Of a stretch of DNA of 64,000 bases, positions 13,701 through 25,700 are shown piece by piece. The stretch's first letter is position 1, and every line of letters starts with the position of its first letter. The notes under the pieces are model-generated. The model saw only the letters and a list, made by a program, of their open reading frames with translations, had not been told where the DNA came from and searched no databases. Both the position numbers and the translations under genes were made by a program. Where the stretch lies: the NCBI GenBank assembly GCA_034336665.1, contig CM067566.1, forward strand, positions 21,434,330-21,498,329, read 5' to 3'. This DNA is from Luscinia megarhynchos. Taxonomy: Eukaryota; Chordata; Aves; Passeriformes; Turdidae.

Positions 13701-16700
13701 TCAAAGTTTTAATACTTCAAAACCAATTTTACGGTATTTTTCAATTTCCAATCTAAGTTATTCCACTGGCAAAGGTGTGGTGCCTGTAGTCTCTCTAACA
13801 TCTATTCAAATACAGTGACAACATACATATACAGTAAAAAACCAAGCTGACTTCCCTGAAGATGGTCTCAACTTGAAAATTCTAACTAGAAATAACCTTA
13901 GTTGACATTTACAGTTTTCCAGTTTAGAAATGGGATAATGTGGCAATAATTTGCTGCTGCTGTATGATACAAGACTTTAGAGCTCTTATAGCAAGCTTTA
14001 CCAATATGAGGCATTGAATTTTTAAGGAGATTTTGTCTGTAATGAACTAGTAGATTGCAATAAGGAGAATACACTAAATCTGCATTATTAGCACATAATT
14101 TCTCATGTAGTTTATAGACTAACAATTTTGCTGATGTCTAGAACACTAGCAAAAAAAAAAACAAACCTACAATTTCCACAAAAAAATCAAGCCAAACCAA
14201 AAAACCCTTTCAATGTTGTATTGTTAATTCATTGCACTATTCATTCATTGGAAAAAAAAGTTTTAAAAATAATAGTATGAATTCGTAGCAATTTTTTTTA
14301 ATGTACAAGAAATTATTTTTTTTTTTTCTGTTAGGAAGAATTATCCTGGACATTGAGCAATGGCTCCCAGTTTTTTATCTGCATTGTCAAAGGAACATTC
14401 TACATCTGCCTGAGCAGAATCCTAACAGACTGTCCTTCATTGTGATTTTATGTCAAAAGGACTTCAACAGTTACCAAGCTTGCATGAGTTACTTCTAAGT
14501 TTCCTATATCAATAACCTCTGAGCCTATTTGCTGTGACACTGCTCATGTTATGCCCATGAGATGTATGCCAGCAGTTTCCATAGAAACAACAATAGTCAC
14601 TTCAGTTAGGGGAGCTGAATAAGACAAGAATTTGGAAGTCTTTCTTTCAAGGCATGCATTATACTTCTAGCACTACTATCTATGAAAGTCAGATTCTGTT
14701 TTAGAAAGCTGCTAAGTCTGTATTTCAACAGTCTTATGCTCAGCCTACCTTATACAACACAAAGCACCCAGGTAATCATAAATCTAGCAATGTTTATTCA
14801 CAGTGACATCTTGCAAAGCTCCTTGAATATCATGGGAAAAAGAAAAATATGGCACAGATACAAAATCCTGTTAAAACCTTAAACTATGTTCCAGTCTCCT
14901 GTCAAGCTGAATTCTTCCCATCTCGCTTACTTCGACTTCTCCAATGTAAATATTAAACTTCATTTCCGAGAATGTGTTATATGTCACTCAAACATATACC
15001 CTCCTTACAATGTAGCAAGCAGAAGAATACTTAATTTAGGATAAAGCTTACCCAACACAATGAATAGTCAGTGTTAACTAAGCTAACCTGGATACCAGAG
15101 AAATAGAGCCATATTGGCACAGCTCTTCAACAGTCTAGTTCACACCACTATGCTTTTAAACATGACACTCTTCTTTCAAGAATACTTTAGCAGCATCCAA
15201 ACTAGTGAGCAGAGAAATAGCACTCAGGTATTGTGGCACACAGACACACCCTTTAGGTCAGAATTTCACCCACAAGAGCTTTCTGCAAAGGAAATGATTG
15301 TCCTTCCTTACCAAGCTTCTCTACAATATAGCGTGGTGGGGAGATGATGCCAGAATCTAATATTCTTGCTCACTCTCAGAGCACTCATAGTCTTCATGGG
15401 CTAAAACACATATTTTGGCCTTTTTTTTGCATGAAGTATTCCAGAAACTTTGGCACTGAACCTTATATATAACACATACATATTCAATGGGATTTTCATA
15501 AGAGCAGAATAAGTTACATTTTTTTATCAGATTAATACCTGTGCCATAAAAATGCTGATCATCCACTCCATCTGCACATCTTGTCCATCACAACATATAT
15601 ACCTAGAACACAATACATAATTAATATGGAAAACAATGGAGACTCCTGTTACAGATAAACATACTAAAGAATAGGCTTCTAACCTATTTCAAATACTGCT
15701 TCTATTAATTCATGCTGTCTATATTTATCATTAACAATCACCCAAAAAATAGGAACATATAAACACTTCAAATTATCACTTTACCTACTTTGAAGACAAT
15801 GACTGTGCTTCATTTTAAGCACGTGAACAGGATTAAAATCTATCATTCTACCTTTATGACTATAGTTTGCTCTTTGTTCACAAAAGGAAACCAGACACCT
15901 AAACCCAAAATACGAACCAAACGTATCAATTAAGTAAGTTTCTTTACTTAAAAAAGCAGAAATAAAATTCAACATGAAAGCAAAATAATGCCAATTAGTT
16001 TTCAAACATTCTTATTTTGCAATTGAATATTTCAACAAATATTAGACATCAAAGTTAAATCAAGTGTGTGTTTCATGTTTACCTACCACTGGTGTTTTTC
16101 AGAAAATACTGCAAGCCCCCAGCTAAAAGAAAGAAAATTTTCAAAAATTAGCTCAATAAACAGGGACACATTCTTCAAACTGCAGAGACTGATTACCTGT
16201 ATATAGTCCTTTTAATTTGAAAAAATAAAATTAAGTTGCAAAGTCTAAACATGTACTGCAAATCCAGAATAAAGTTGTGGTTTTGAGGATGGATTTTTTT
16301 AATTTTCTCACAATTGATTCACAGTTAATGAACTTTCTGTTCTAGAGAAAGGGTTATAGCAAAGCACTGCAGATGACAGCTGACTACTTGCCTCATTTTT
16401 GCTGTGGTTGTGCTTTCTAAAAGGTGCTGGAAATACAACTGCCTGGTAAAGAGTCCACTAGAGTGTGGAAGTCACAGAGAGAAAAGAGCTATGCTGGTAT
16501 TATAAACAAAAGGAATTGCATGGTTTTATAGGGATTTGATAATTGCTAGGGAAACAAAAAGTGAGTGGGTGCACAATGAAGTCTCTGAGGTGAAGCAGAC
16601 ACTTCTGGAGATCCAGAAGAGACTTGGTAAGCTCTGCTTTTGAAAGTAGATTAAAAATAAACCTCGAGGAAAAAAAAAAAAAAAAAAAAAAAAAAACTGC

Positions 16701-19700
16701 AAAAGCTCATTTACATAATCTTTTTATTTCTATCCTGGACTCATATTTAACTCATTCTGCACTTGAATTAAAAAAATTAAAACAAAAACCACGCAAAAAA
16801 GCCACCAATTTTTTCTTTAAAATGGCTAAGCTTTGAAATTCACAGACCTTTTCGGGGTGTTTTGATTTGCCAACTGTAAAGGAAAAGTTCAAGCAGATCT
16901 GTTTAAAGGCTACAGCCAACCTAGTCTCCCTCTGGGATAAGATCCTATGTGCATTGTCTCAGTATCTCAAAGCTTTGACCGAACAAGAACTGGAAACATC
17001 TGAGAAAAACAGGTGTCATTTTTCACTGCTCTTTTCCTGAGAGATAGTCACTGATGTTTGTAAAGGGCACTGTAGTCTTCAGCTAGCAGAAACATCAAAA
17101 TAAAGATCCTGTAAAAGGAAAATCCTTTGCTGAACAACAGGAACTGCCAGTAAGGGCCATGACTAGCTGGTTTTTTTCTTCTCTCATTTTACTTGGTGCA
17201 AGGAAAGTGTATCCACCAATGACACGCAGGACATATGCCACAAAACTAAGCGAACTAAGAGTGACCATATCCACAAGAGATAATAAATGCACTTTAGATT
17301 ACAAAAAGCCAATCAATAAAGTAATTTCCTAGCACAGATTAGTTAACATGGAACATGAAAACAGATATAGGAACAGAACAAATAATATTACAGAGGATAA
17401 TTTAATTCAGCACACTACTAGAGGCTTCTTGACTTTTGCTTGTTCCACAATGTTCAGTGCTACTCTTTGCTGATGATACCACAATACTTTTTACACAGTG
17501 ATTATTTTCTTTTCTATTCTTACTTTGTTGGTGGCTTCATTTTCTTTTTCACTCCAAGATAAAGCTTCAGAGAATTGACAGGCAGCACTTTTTCAGGTTT
17601 GTTAGCCTGCAAATAAAGTAAGATTCTAATTATTGTATCAGGAATGTGCCAAAGAGGAAATGCCACATGACTGATTACACAGATCTGTTTCCTCCATGGA
17701 GTGCACCCCTCTTTTCTAGCAGATCATTAAAATACTTTGTCTCTTTCTTTGCCATTAACAAAGTGTACCAATTACTATTGCAGGAAGCAGACTGATTAAG
17801 AACTTAAGGTTTACATGAAATCCCAAAACTGAATAAAGAAGATGTGGTGCTATATAAGAACAAAAACTCTTCAAGAAATACAGGAAGATGGGAAATGGGA
17901 TTGTCCTCTGTTAAATAATATGTTCTATGGAATTGTGAGACTTTTCTTCAGCGAATGGTTTGGGTTGGAAGGGACTTTAAAGATTCTCTAATTCCAATCC
18001 CCCTGCCATGAATAGAAACATATTTCACTAGTCTAGGTTGCTCAGAGACTAATACAGCCTGGCCTTGAACACTTCCAGGGATAGGGCATCCACGGCTTTT
18101 CCGGACAATCTGTTTCAGTGCCTTATCACCCTCACAGCAAAGAATTTTTCCTAATACCCAATCTAAACCTACTCTCAGTTTGAAGACGTTCCCTGTTGTA
18201 CTGTTGCATTACACTTTTCTAAAACATCCCTTTCCGTCTTTCTTCTAGGCTCCTTTCAGGTACTAGAAGGCCACAAGTAGGTCTCTTCCAGGTGGAACAA
18301 ACCTAGTTCTCTCAGCTTTCCTTCACAGATAAGGTGCTCCATCCCTCTCATTGACCCGGTAGATTCCCTTAGACTCACTCCCATAGATCCATGTCCTTCC
18401 TGTGCTGGACCCCAGAGCTGATGCAGCCCTGCAGTGGGGTCTCACCAGAGCAGAGCAGAGGGACAGAATCCTCTCCCTCCTCTGCTGCCCACGGTGCTCT
18501 GGATGCATCCCAGGAAATGTTTGGCTTTCTGGGCTGTGAGTGTCCATGGCTGGGTCATGCACAGATTCTCATCCAGCAGCCCTCCTGAGTCCTTCTCAGC
18601 AGTGCTGCTCTTGACCTGTTATCCCCCAGCCTGTGTGGATATCATGAGTTGACCCACACAAGGTGCAACATCTTGCACTTGATCTTGTTAAACCTTCTGA
18701 GATTCTCATGGGCTTACTTTTCATGCTTGTCCAGGCCCTTCTGGATGTCATCCCATCCCCCAGGTGTATCAACCACACCCCCACCTTGGTGTCATCTGCA
18801 AATTTGCTGACGATGCACTCAATCCCTCTTTCTGTGTCATTAATGAATCTATAAAGTACCCCTAGTCCCAGTAAGGACCTCTGAGGGATACCACATGTCG
18901 CTGATGTCCATCAAGACTCTGAGCCATTGACCACTACTCTCTGGATGTGACCGCCCAACCACTTTCTTATCCATCTAACATCCCACTCACCAATTCCTCC
19001 CCTCTCCAATTTACAGAAAAAAATATTGTGAGGGACCATGTCAAAGGCTTTATAGAATTTCAGATAAATGGCACCTGCAACTGTTCCCTTGTCCACTGGC
19101 ATAGTCAATTCATTGTAGAAGGTCACTAGGTTGGTTAGGCAGGACTTGCCCTTGCTGAAGCTGTGCTGACAGACTCAAACCCACAATCCCTGGTTTAGTC
19201 AGTGCTTCATCCATTAGACCACTGGGGCCGCTAAATCAGGATAAAAAAAAGCAAATGATGTCTTCGAACAACCCACAGAAATCTCTGGATAACATATCCT
19301 GACTTTTATGGGACAGGGAGGGCCAGGCTTTGTTCTTCCTGGTATCTTCAGAAAGGGCAGCCCAGTGAGACAGAAGGAATCCACCTGGTTTCTGGAGAAG
19401 ACCAGTATTGGGACTTTAAGAGAAAGCTATATAGGACAAAGAAATGGGACAAGAGGAATCTCATTAAATTTAACAATGATCTATACAAAGTCCTGCATCG
19501 GTGAAGGAAAAAAATCCCTTCAATGACAGAGTGGGAGGCAGTTCTGCTGATAGGCACCTGAGCACGTTAGTAGGTGTCAAGCTGGGCATAAACCAGCAGA
19601 GTATCCTAACAGCAAAGCTGGTCTCATTTTCCTGAGTTAGCAGAAGCACAGAGTGATTCTCCTCCTTTCCTCATTACTTGTGTGACTGCATCTTTTGGGT

Positions 19701-22700
19701 CCTTGAGAGAAAAAAGAGAATCAGTAATCTGGAGTGGGTTCAGCAGGGGCCCACCAAGACACCTGGGGGCTGGAGCATTTGCCCTGGAGGAAAGGCTGAC
19801 CTAACAGCAGCCCCCCAGCACCTACAGGGAAGTAACAAAGCAGACTGAGTGAGGCTTTTTATATTGTGAGAAGACTACATCTAAGGACAGACAAACTTTC
19901 CTCCATGAGGACAGTCAGGTACTGCAACAGGCTGCCCAGAAGTGTTGTACAATCAGCCCTTGGGGTTTTCGATGACTTTAACTGGTTAAAGCCATGCACA
20001 ACATGTCCTGACCTCGGCTGCCTTCCCTGCTGTGCACAGGAAGTTGGACAAGGATCTCCTGAGGTTCCTTGCTTGCTCTTTCTTGAACAAACTACCTTTA
20101 GTCAATCTGCAGTAGACATACACCCACCCCAGGTATGAGAACTGAACGTGACTGGAAGATGAAGTGCTGAAAGGAAATAATAAATGTACACTGTTACAGA
20201 GAAAAACTAATATTTAACACAACACAAAAGCATTCCTTTAGTACCTCTAGGTCGAGTGTTTTAGCTTTCAATTTAGAAAAAGATACACCAAACAACTTAA
20301 CCAATCTTATCATCCCAGTACATAAAGCTACTCCCCAGTGTTTACTGTCCCTGGATTCTCAATTTCCCATTCTGCAGCTTTCAATTCCTAACACTCTAGT
20401 GTGGGAAAAAAGACACTTAAGAGAACTTAAGAAGACAACAAAACACAGAACAGTTTTATGGTTGGTATTCTCGTGTAACTTCCTGCTCAAAAGAAGAGTA
20501 CTGCCAGGATGAAAAAATACCCCTGCAGAATATACTATTAAGTTAAACAACTGCATACTTCTCACAATAATGCACCTTAAGGGAGCCATTCCTTTGTCTG
20601 TGAGCTTATCTCTTAGCAACAGGACATTAAAAGGGTAAATTATTTCAGTCAATTAGCACAATATAGTAATTTAGCATACACTATTCATGGAAACTTTCTA
20701 TGTTTTTGATAATTGCTCTTGAACAAGAGAAACACTGAACAGAATGTATCTCCACCTGCTTATACAAAGTTAATTTGCTATTAAGGAGAATTTATAAATT
20801 AATTAGTACATGTGGTCTTATTAACAACAATTTTCCATCTGCAATGTCAAGCTTTCCTACTATTAATTTCTAAATATGACTAAAATAAAGCCAAGATTAT
20901 TAATGATGGATTAATATCTCTCAAAAGAAAGCAAAACAAGCTCATATACTATTTGATCAGAAAGGTATTATCATTTGCATTAAAAAAAAAGGAAAGCCAT
21001 TTAAAAATAAGTGTTCAAAGTACCTCCTCAGTTGGGGAATTCAATTTTTTATAAATTAGAATTGCTGAAAAAAGGAGATTATAAAGTGGTACAACTATCC
21101 TGTCATAAATTCTTTCTAAGTTACTAATTAAGGTTTTATTGACATATTAATTTATTCTCACATATGTGCCAATTTGAGTTTTAGCACTAAATTATAAGAC
21201 ACTATTTTTGACATTCTGGAGTCATTCTAATTAAGATTGTATCCACAGCTACACAAAAAGACACAGTCCATTAGTTTACCTTAAATACAAACTGCATACA
21301 CTGAAACACACTGTTTTAAGAAAATTCCCAATGAATATTTAAAACGGAATCCTTCCTGCTATTAATCATGACTAAATTCACTTCTATGGAATTCTGAGGG
21401 ATACCTAACCTAATTATCAATACTACTTTTTAGAGGACCGAGAATACATTTGAAAATTGTTGTTGGGAAGCAGGGAAATATTTTGCTTGTGTATTGAGAG
21501 GTATTGTTTCCTATAATCTCTTCTATCATGAGATGTGCATGTATAAAAGGCCTATTGCTTGGATTTTTAAGGGATTTGTGTGAAATACCAAAAAAAAAAT
21601 GGCATGCATTCACTTAAGTTCCATATTACTTCTGCTGCAGCTCTCTATAGCAGGTTTTCAAATAATTTAGTGTCAGCACAAAGCACCCAAACATTGTTCT
21701 TATTTTAATTTTTAAAGCTTATAGTAATGAATAACTGCAATAGCTAAACAGCAAACACATACTCCTTCTACTAACACACCTGTGAAACAGCAAGACAAAA
21801 ATCTTATACGTCAAAACCAGATTCTAGAAGTTGCCATTTAATACGAGAAATGTTGATCTTCCTTCTCTTTTCCTACAAAACAGAAAGCTCAATGCAAAGT
21901 TTGTTGGAGAGTTTGTCTGCTGTACCTTCATATCCTTATACAGAAGCAAGTTTCCTTCCCGTAACACAAAATAACGATCCTGAAATTTGTTTCCAGACAG
22001 TAGTTTTGATGGTTCTTCCTTGTACTTCAGATTGCCTGCTTTCACACTACCTTTCTCATTTTTCTCTACCAAGGAAAAAAGACAATTCTGTTAGAAGATT
22101 TTACAACAGTGGAAGCTCCTAGATTTTAAATATTATTGCATATCAAAAAGCTAAAATTACATAGGTAAAATTCATTTGGTATTATGCTATACATATAAAA
22201 ATAATTATATTAATTATATAAATATGCACACATACATATACACTACATTACATTTCAATACATATTGCATATTAATACATTCTATGTTCATAAGGAAGGC
22301 ATTATTAAATATACACACCATTATTGTTTTAATTACTGGTGGGAAAAAAGTCTCCTGTGTTTCACTTCTATGATAACATGTGAAGAATACACCAATAAAC
22401 TTTAATTCAAAGAATGTTTTCAGAATATAATGTGTAGTTTTCAGCATATAATGTGCATAGTATGACATGGATATTTTGAATCTCTGTGCTTAAGAGAGGC
22501 AAAACATTTCAATAAAGATCTGATTTTGTCAAGAGTCTGTCCAGATTTTTTCGTTTGTGTTAAAGTACACACAAACTCGCATATATTTGGTAAAATTAAT
22601 AAAAACTCAAAATACCACTTCCTGTAGTCAGCTTTATAAAGTATTCGACTTTGTACTGAGAAAGTTTTTTATTTACAAAAGAAAAATAACAGAGCTATCA

Positions 22701-25700
22701 AAGGCTTTTAGTGTCAAAGACCAGATTTCGCAGTGGACTCTCAGCAATTTAAAATTCTAAATAAAATAATGCAAAGAAGTATTACCAGTACATATAAACT
22801 ACTTCACCACCACTTCTAGGTATTTTTAGGTTTCCTATTCTGCTCAATACACATACATTTTTTCACTACTTTGTCCGCTTTTCCCAGTAAGTGCCCTTCC
22901 CCAGCAAAATCTTCTGAGCACTAATTACAGTCATTGTCATGCTGCTGTGACTCATGCATATAAACTGAAACTCAAACTAAAATGTCACTTTAATACTTAA
23001 AGTGAGGAAGAACAAAGGAAAAGCCAATAATTCCTACTGTCTTTATGACAGAACACAGAATTCAGGAGAATACTGAAGTATTATTTTCTCCCTGAGGTAA
23101 AGAGTGCTGGAATCAGACTGAGGACGTGAGAAGAGAGCAGGTAGGCAGATACAGCCTTCTCCTCCATTCCACTAAATACCATTTCACCCTGAAGAGGGAG
23201 CCAGATTAACAGGGCTAATAATTCCTTTATCCCCAAACACTAGAAGCCTACTATTATGCCATATGTTGGCTTTCACCATCTATTATTTTTAGCTAAGCGC
23301 AGGTACTTCCTGTAAGTCATTCATTCATTAGGAAATACAGAACCAACTTGTTTAGGAGACAAAAGCCAAGTACTCAATAGGCTTTTTTAGACTTTAGACC
23401 TAGATCATCTGATATCAATACTGTATTATTAAGAAGCAGCACATGATAAAATATCAAAGAGTAGGAATCTAAATCCAGAATCAATATCTTTCAATTAAAA
23501 CAATTAAAATCAGACACTTAGAAGTGTTACTTAGAAGTCCTCAGTTATAAATGTAACTATACATGCACAGTTAAAAAACACTGATGTAGTCTCTCTTTGC
23601 CAATAAGAATATTTATTTCATGTTCAGAATAGAATATGAATCCTTATCCACACAAGCATTTTTTTCTTTTTTTTTTCTTTTCTTTTTTTTAAAAAGAAAA
23701 CTATACAAAATGAGAGTAGCAGAATACTTTATGAGAGTAGCAGGATACTTCCACATCTGTATCAAGTTGGAATATTTTAAATTTCTGCATACAGCTTGCA
23801 ACACGACAAAAACTCATACTAAACTTCACAGCACTCCTATGGTAGCAAATCTGTCAAACACTTGATACTTACAAAGATATTAGAATAGCCTGAAGGGTGA
23901 AAAAATTATTCTCTAAACTGATGATATTCCATATACTTTAGAAGCTAGCATTTCATTATGTAAACCTATAACAACAGGGATGTGTCCTAATCAGAATGTA
24001 TTTTTCAGACAGAAACTTTACAAAACATGCTAAACTTGCTAGAACTTTACAACTAGGCAGTAGGAACACTTAATCCATGCAGGATTGATCCATCAATGGT
24101 TTAGAAGCTTGCATTTCAAAGAATATCTCTGAATAATAGCCCCTGTTCCCAGAAATCAATACTCACCACTCAAATTATACAAACACTGTACTGCAAAAAT
24201 TTCAAGGACCTATATATAAAGAATTTATAGTAAATTTAACAAACAAATAATATTTGTTTTTCTAAGTTTAATATGAGAAATTTTTAGTTAAGGAGAAGAA
24301 AAAGGCTCTTGAAATCAAATTAAGCTGTTCTGTGTAGCTCTTATACCAAAATACAGTGCACACCTTGCCCTAGTGACAGCACTTAAAAGAGTGTACCTAC
24401 AACAAGCACAAAAAGCTATGCAATAAATTGTCAGGAATGAGTAACTAAAGAGCTGGAATAAAGTAGAAAACTCACCACAAATTTGCTGAAACATATCAAA
24501 ACAAATAAACTAAGTCTTTTTTTCCTTGAAAAGGAAAATTTGTTTCGATACCAGAGAAAACATACATCCAGACCTCAGTACAAGGTTTGGATCATAGAAC
24601 CACAGAATAGTCTGAGTTGGAAGGGACCCACCAGGATCACAGAGTCCAGCTCTGGGTGAATGTCCCACATGGGGCTCAAACCCACAACCTTGGTGTTATT
24701 AAACCACTCTAAACAACTGAGCTCATCTCAGTTGCAGAACGCAAGAAAATAATTTAAAATGGACAAGATGATAGTAAGTACATTCTTAATTTTGATACTA
24801 TGAATAAAGGGCATGGGAAAAGTTGCACTGACAGAGAAGACTATGATACACTTCCAAAATGAAATGAGGCTAAAAGAACTGTTTCTTAGGCTAGCTATTG
24901 AACCAGTATTATTTCAAACAACATTACAGACTCAGGAAGAAAAAGGAGAAAAGTGCTGAGAACAGAAATCTCTCATGTAATATTAACAGAAAAAAACATT
25001 CAGGAATATAATAATTAGTCTTTAAGATTATTACATAAATCAGGGAAGCATGGAATATTCATGGAATTAAATTATAAACATTATATGATCACAGTCTTAT
25101 TAACTTTACTGGAAAGTAGAAGGACATCCATTCACTAAGCTGCCCATTTGTATGGGCTGAATCCACTTTAAAAACTTCAAATCACAGTGGTTGGACATCT
25201 GGCCTCAGCCCTATTATTCAGTAACAAAGGAGTTATCCACATACAGAGTGTAACAGACAGAAAAGACTGAGGTCTCCCCTTCTTCCTTCAAGCTAGCAGT
25301 TATTTCTTGTGCACTTTGAGATGGAGTGGCCCACCATAACCTGTAAGTGCTTTGTACCCTAAACACTGGGAACATCCCTTCCCCAGTGACTTCATTCTGT
25401 ATATTTTCTCATTCTGACACTACATAGTAATGGATTCGCAAGATTACTCTCCCAAGTGCAGTTTGCAGACATCAACACAGTAAGTCTGCAATACAGCAGA
25501 AATTTTCCTTTTCAAACCACTGAGAAAACCAACATAATTTATTTGATAAGGTTTTAATTATTTTAAAACAAATATAAAAAACATCAATAAATGTAAACAG
25601 TTAGAAGATGTGTGTCTACACCAAGATCAAACTGAATGGAACTGATGCAAACTACTGTGATAGGTTGGGAGAACAAATTGATGTAAAATCTAGGAGACAG

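Larger units (their letters stand above)
17607..21925 (-). other. ARAP2: ARAP2 intron 17, repeat-rich
   Basis: The intron contains a long minus-strand CR1 (17951-19171) with an attached tRNA-like segment (19171-19228), then an oppositely oriented CR1 (about 19300-20135). The remaining 1.8 kb up to exon q is AT-rich and featureless. Confidence 0.75.

Noticed and set aside
16670..16696. Poly-A run as the tail of a processed pseudogene
   Set aside because: The upstream bases match no gene I recognise, and no target duplication is visible.
19171..19228. Functional tRNA-Arg gene
   Set aside because: The anticodon region is partly deleted and the 3' acceptor strand is missing, so it cannot fold as a tRNA.
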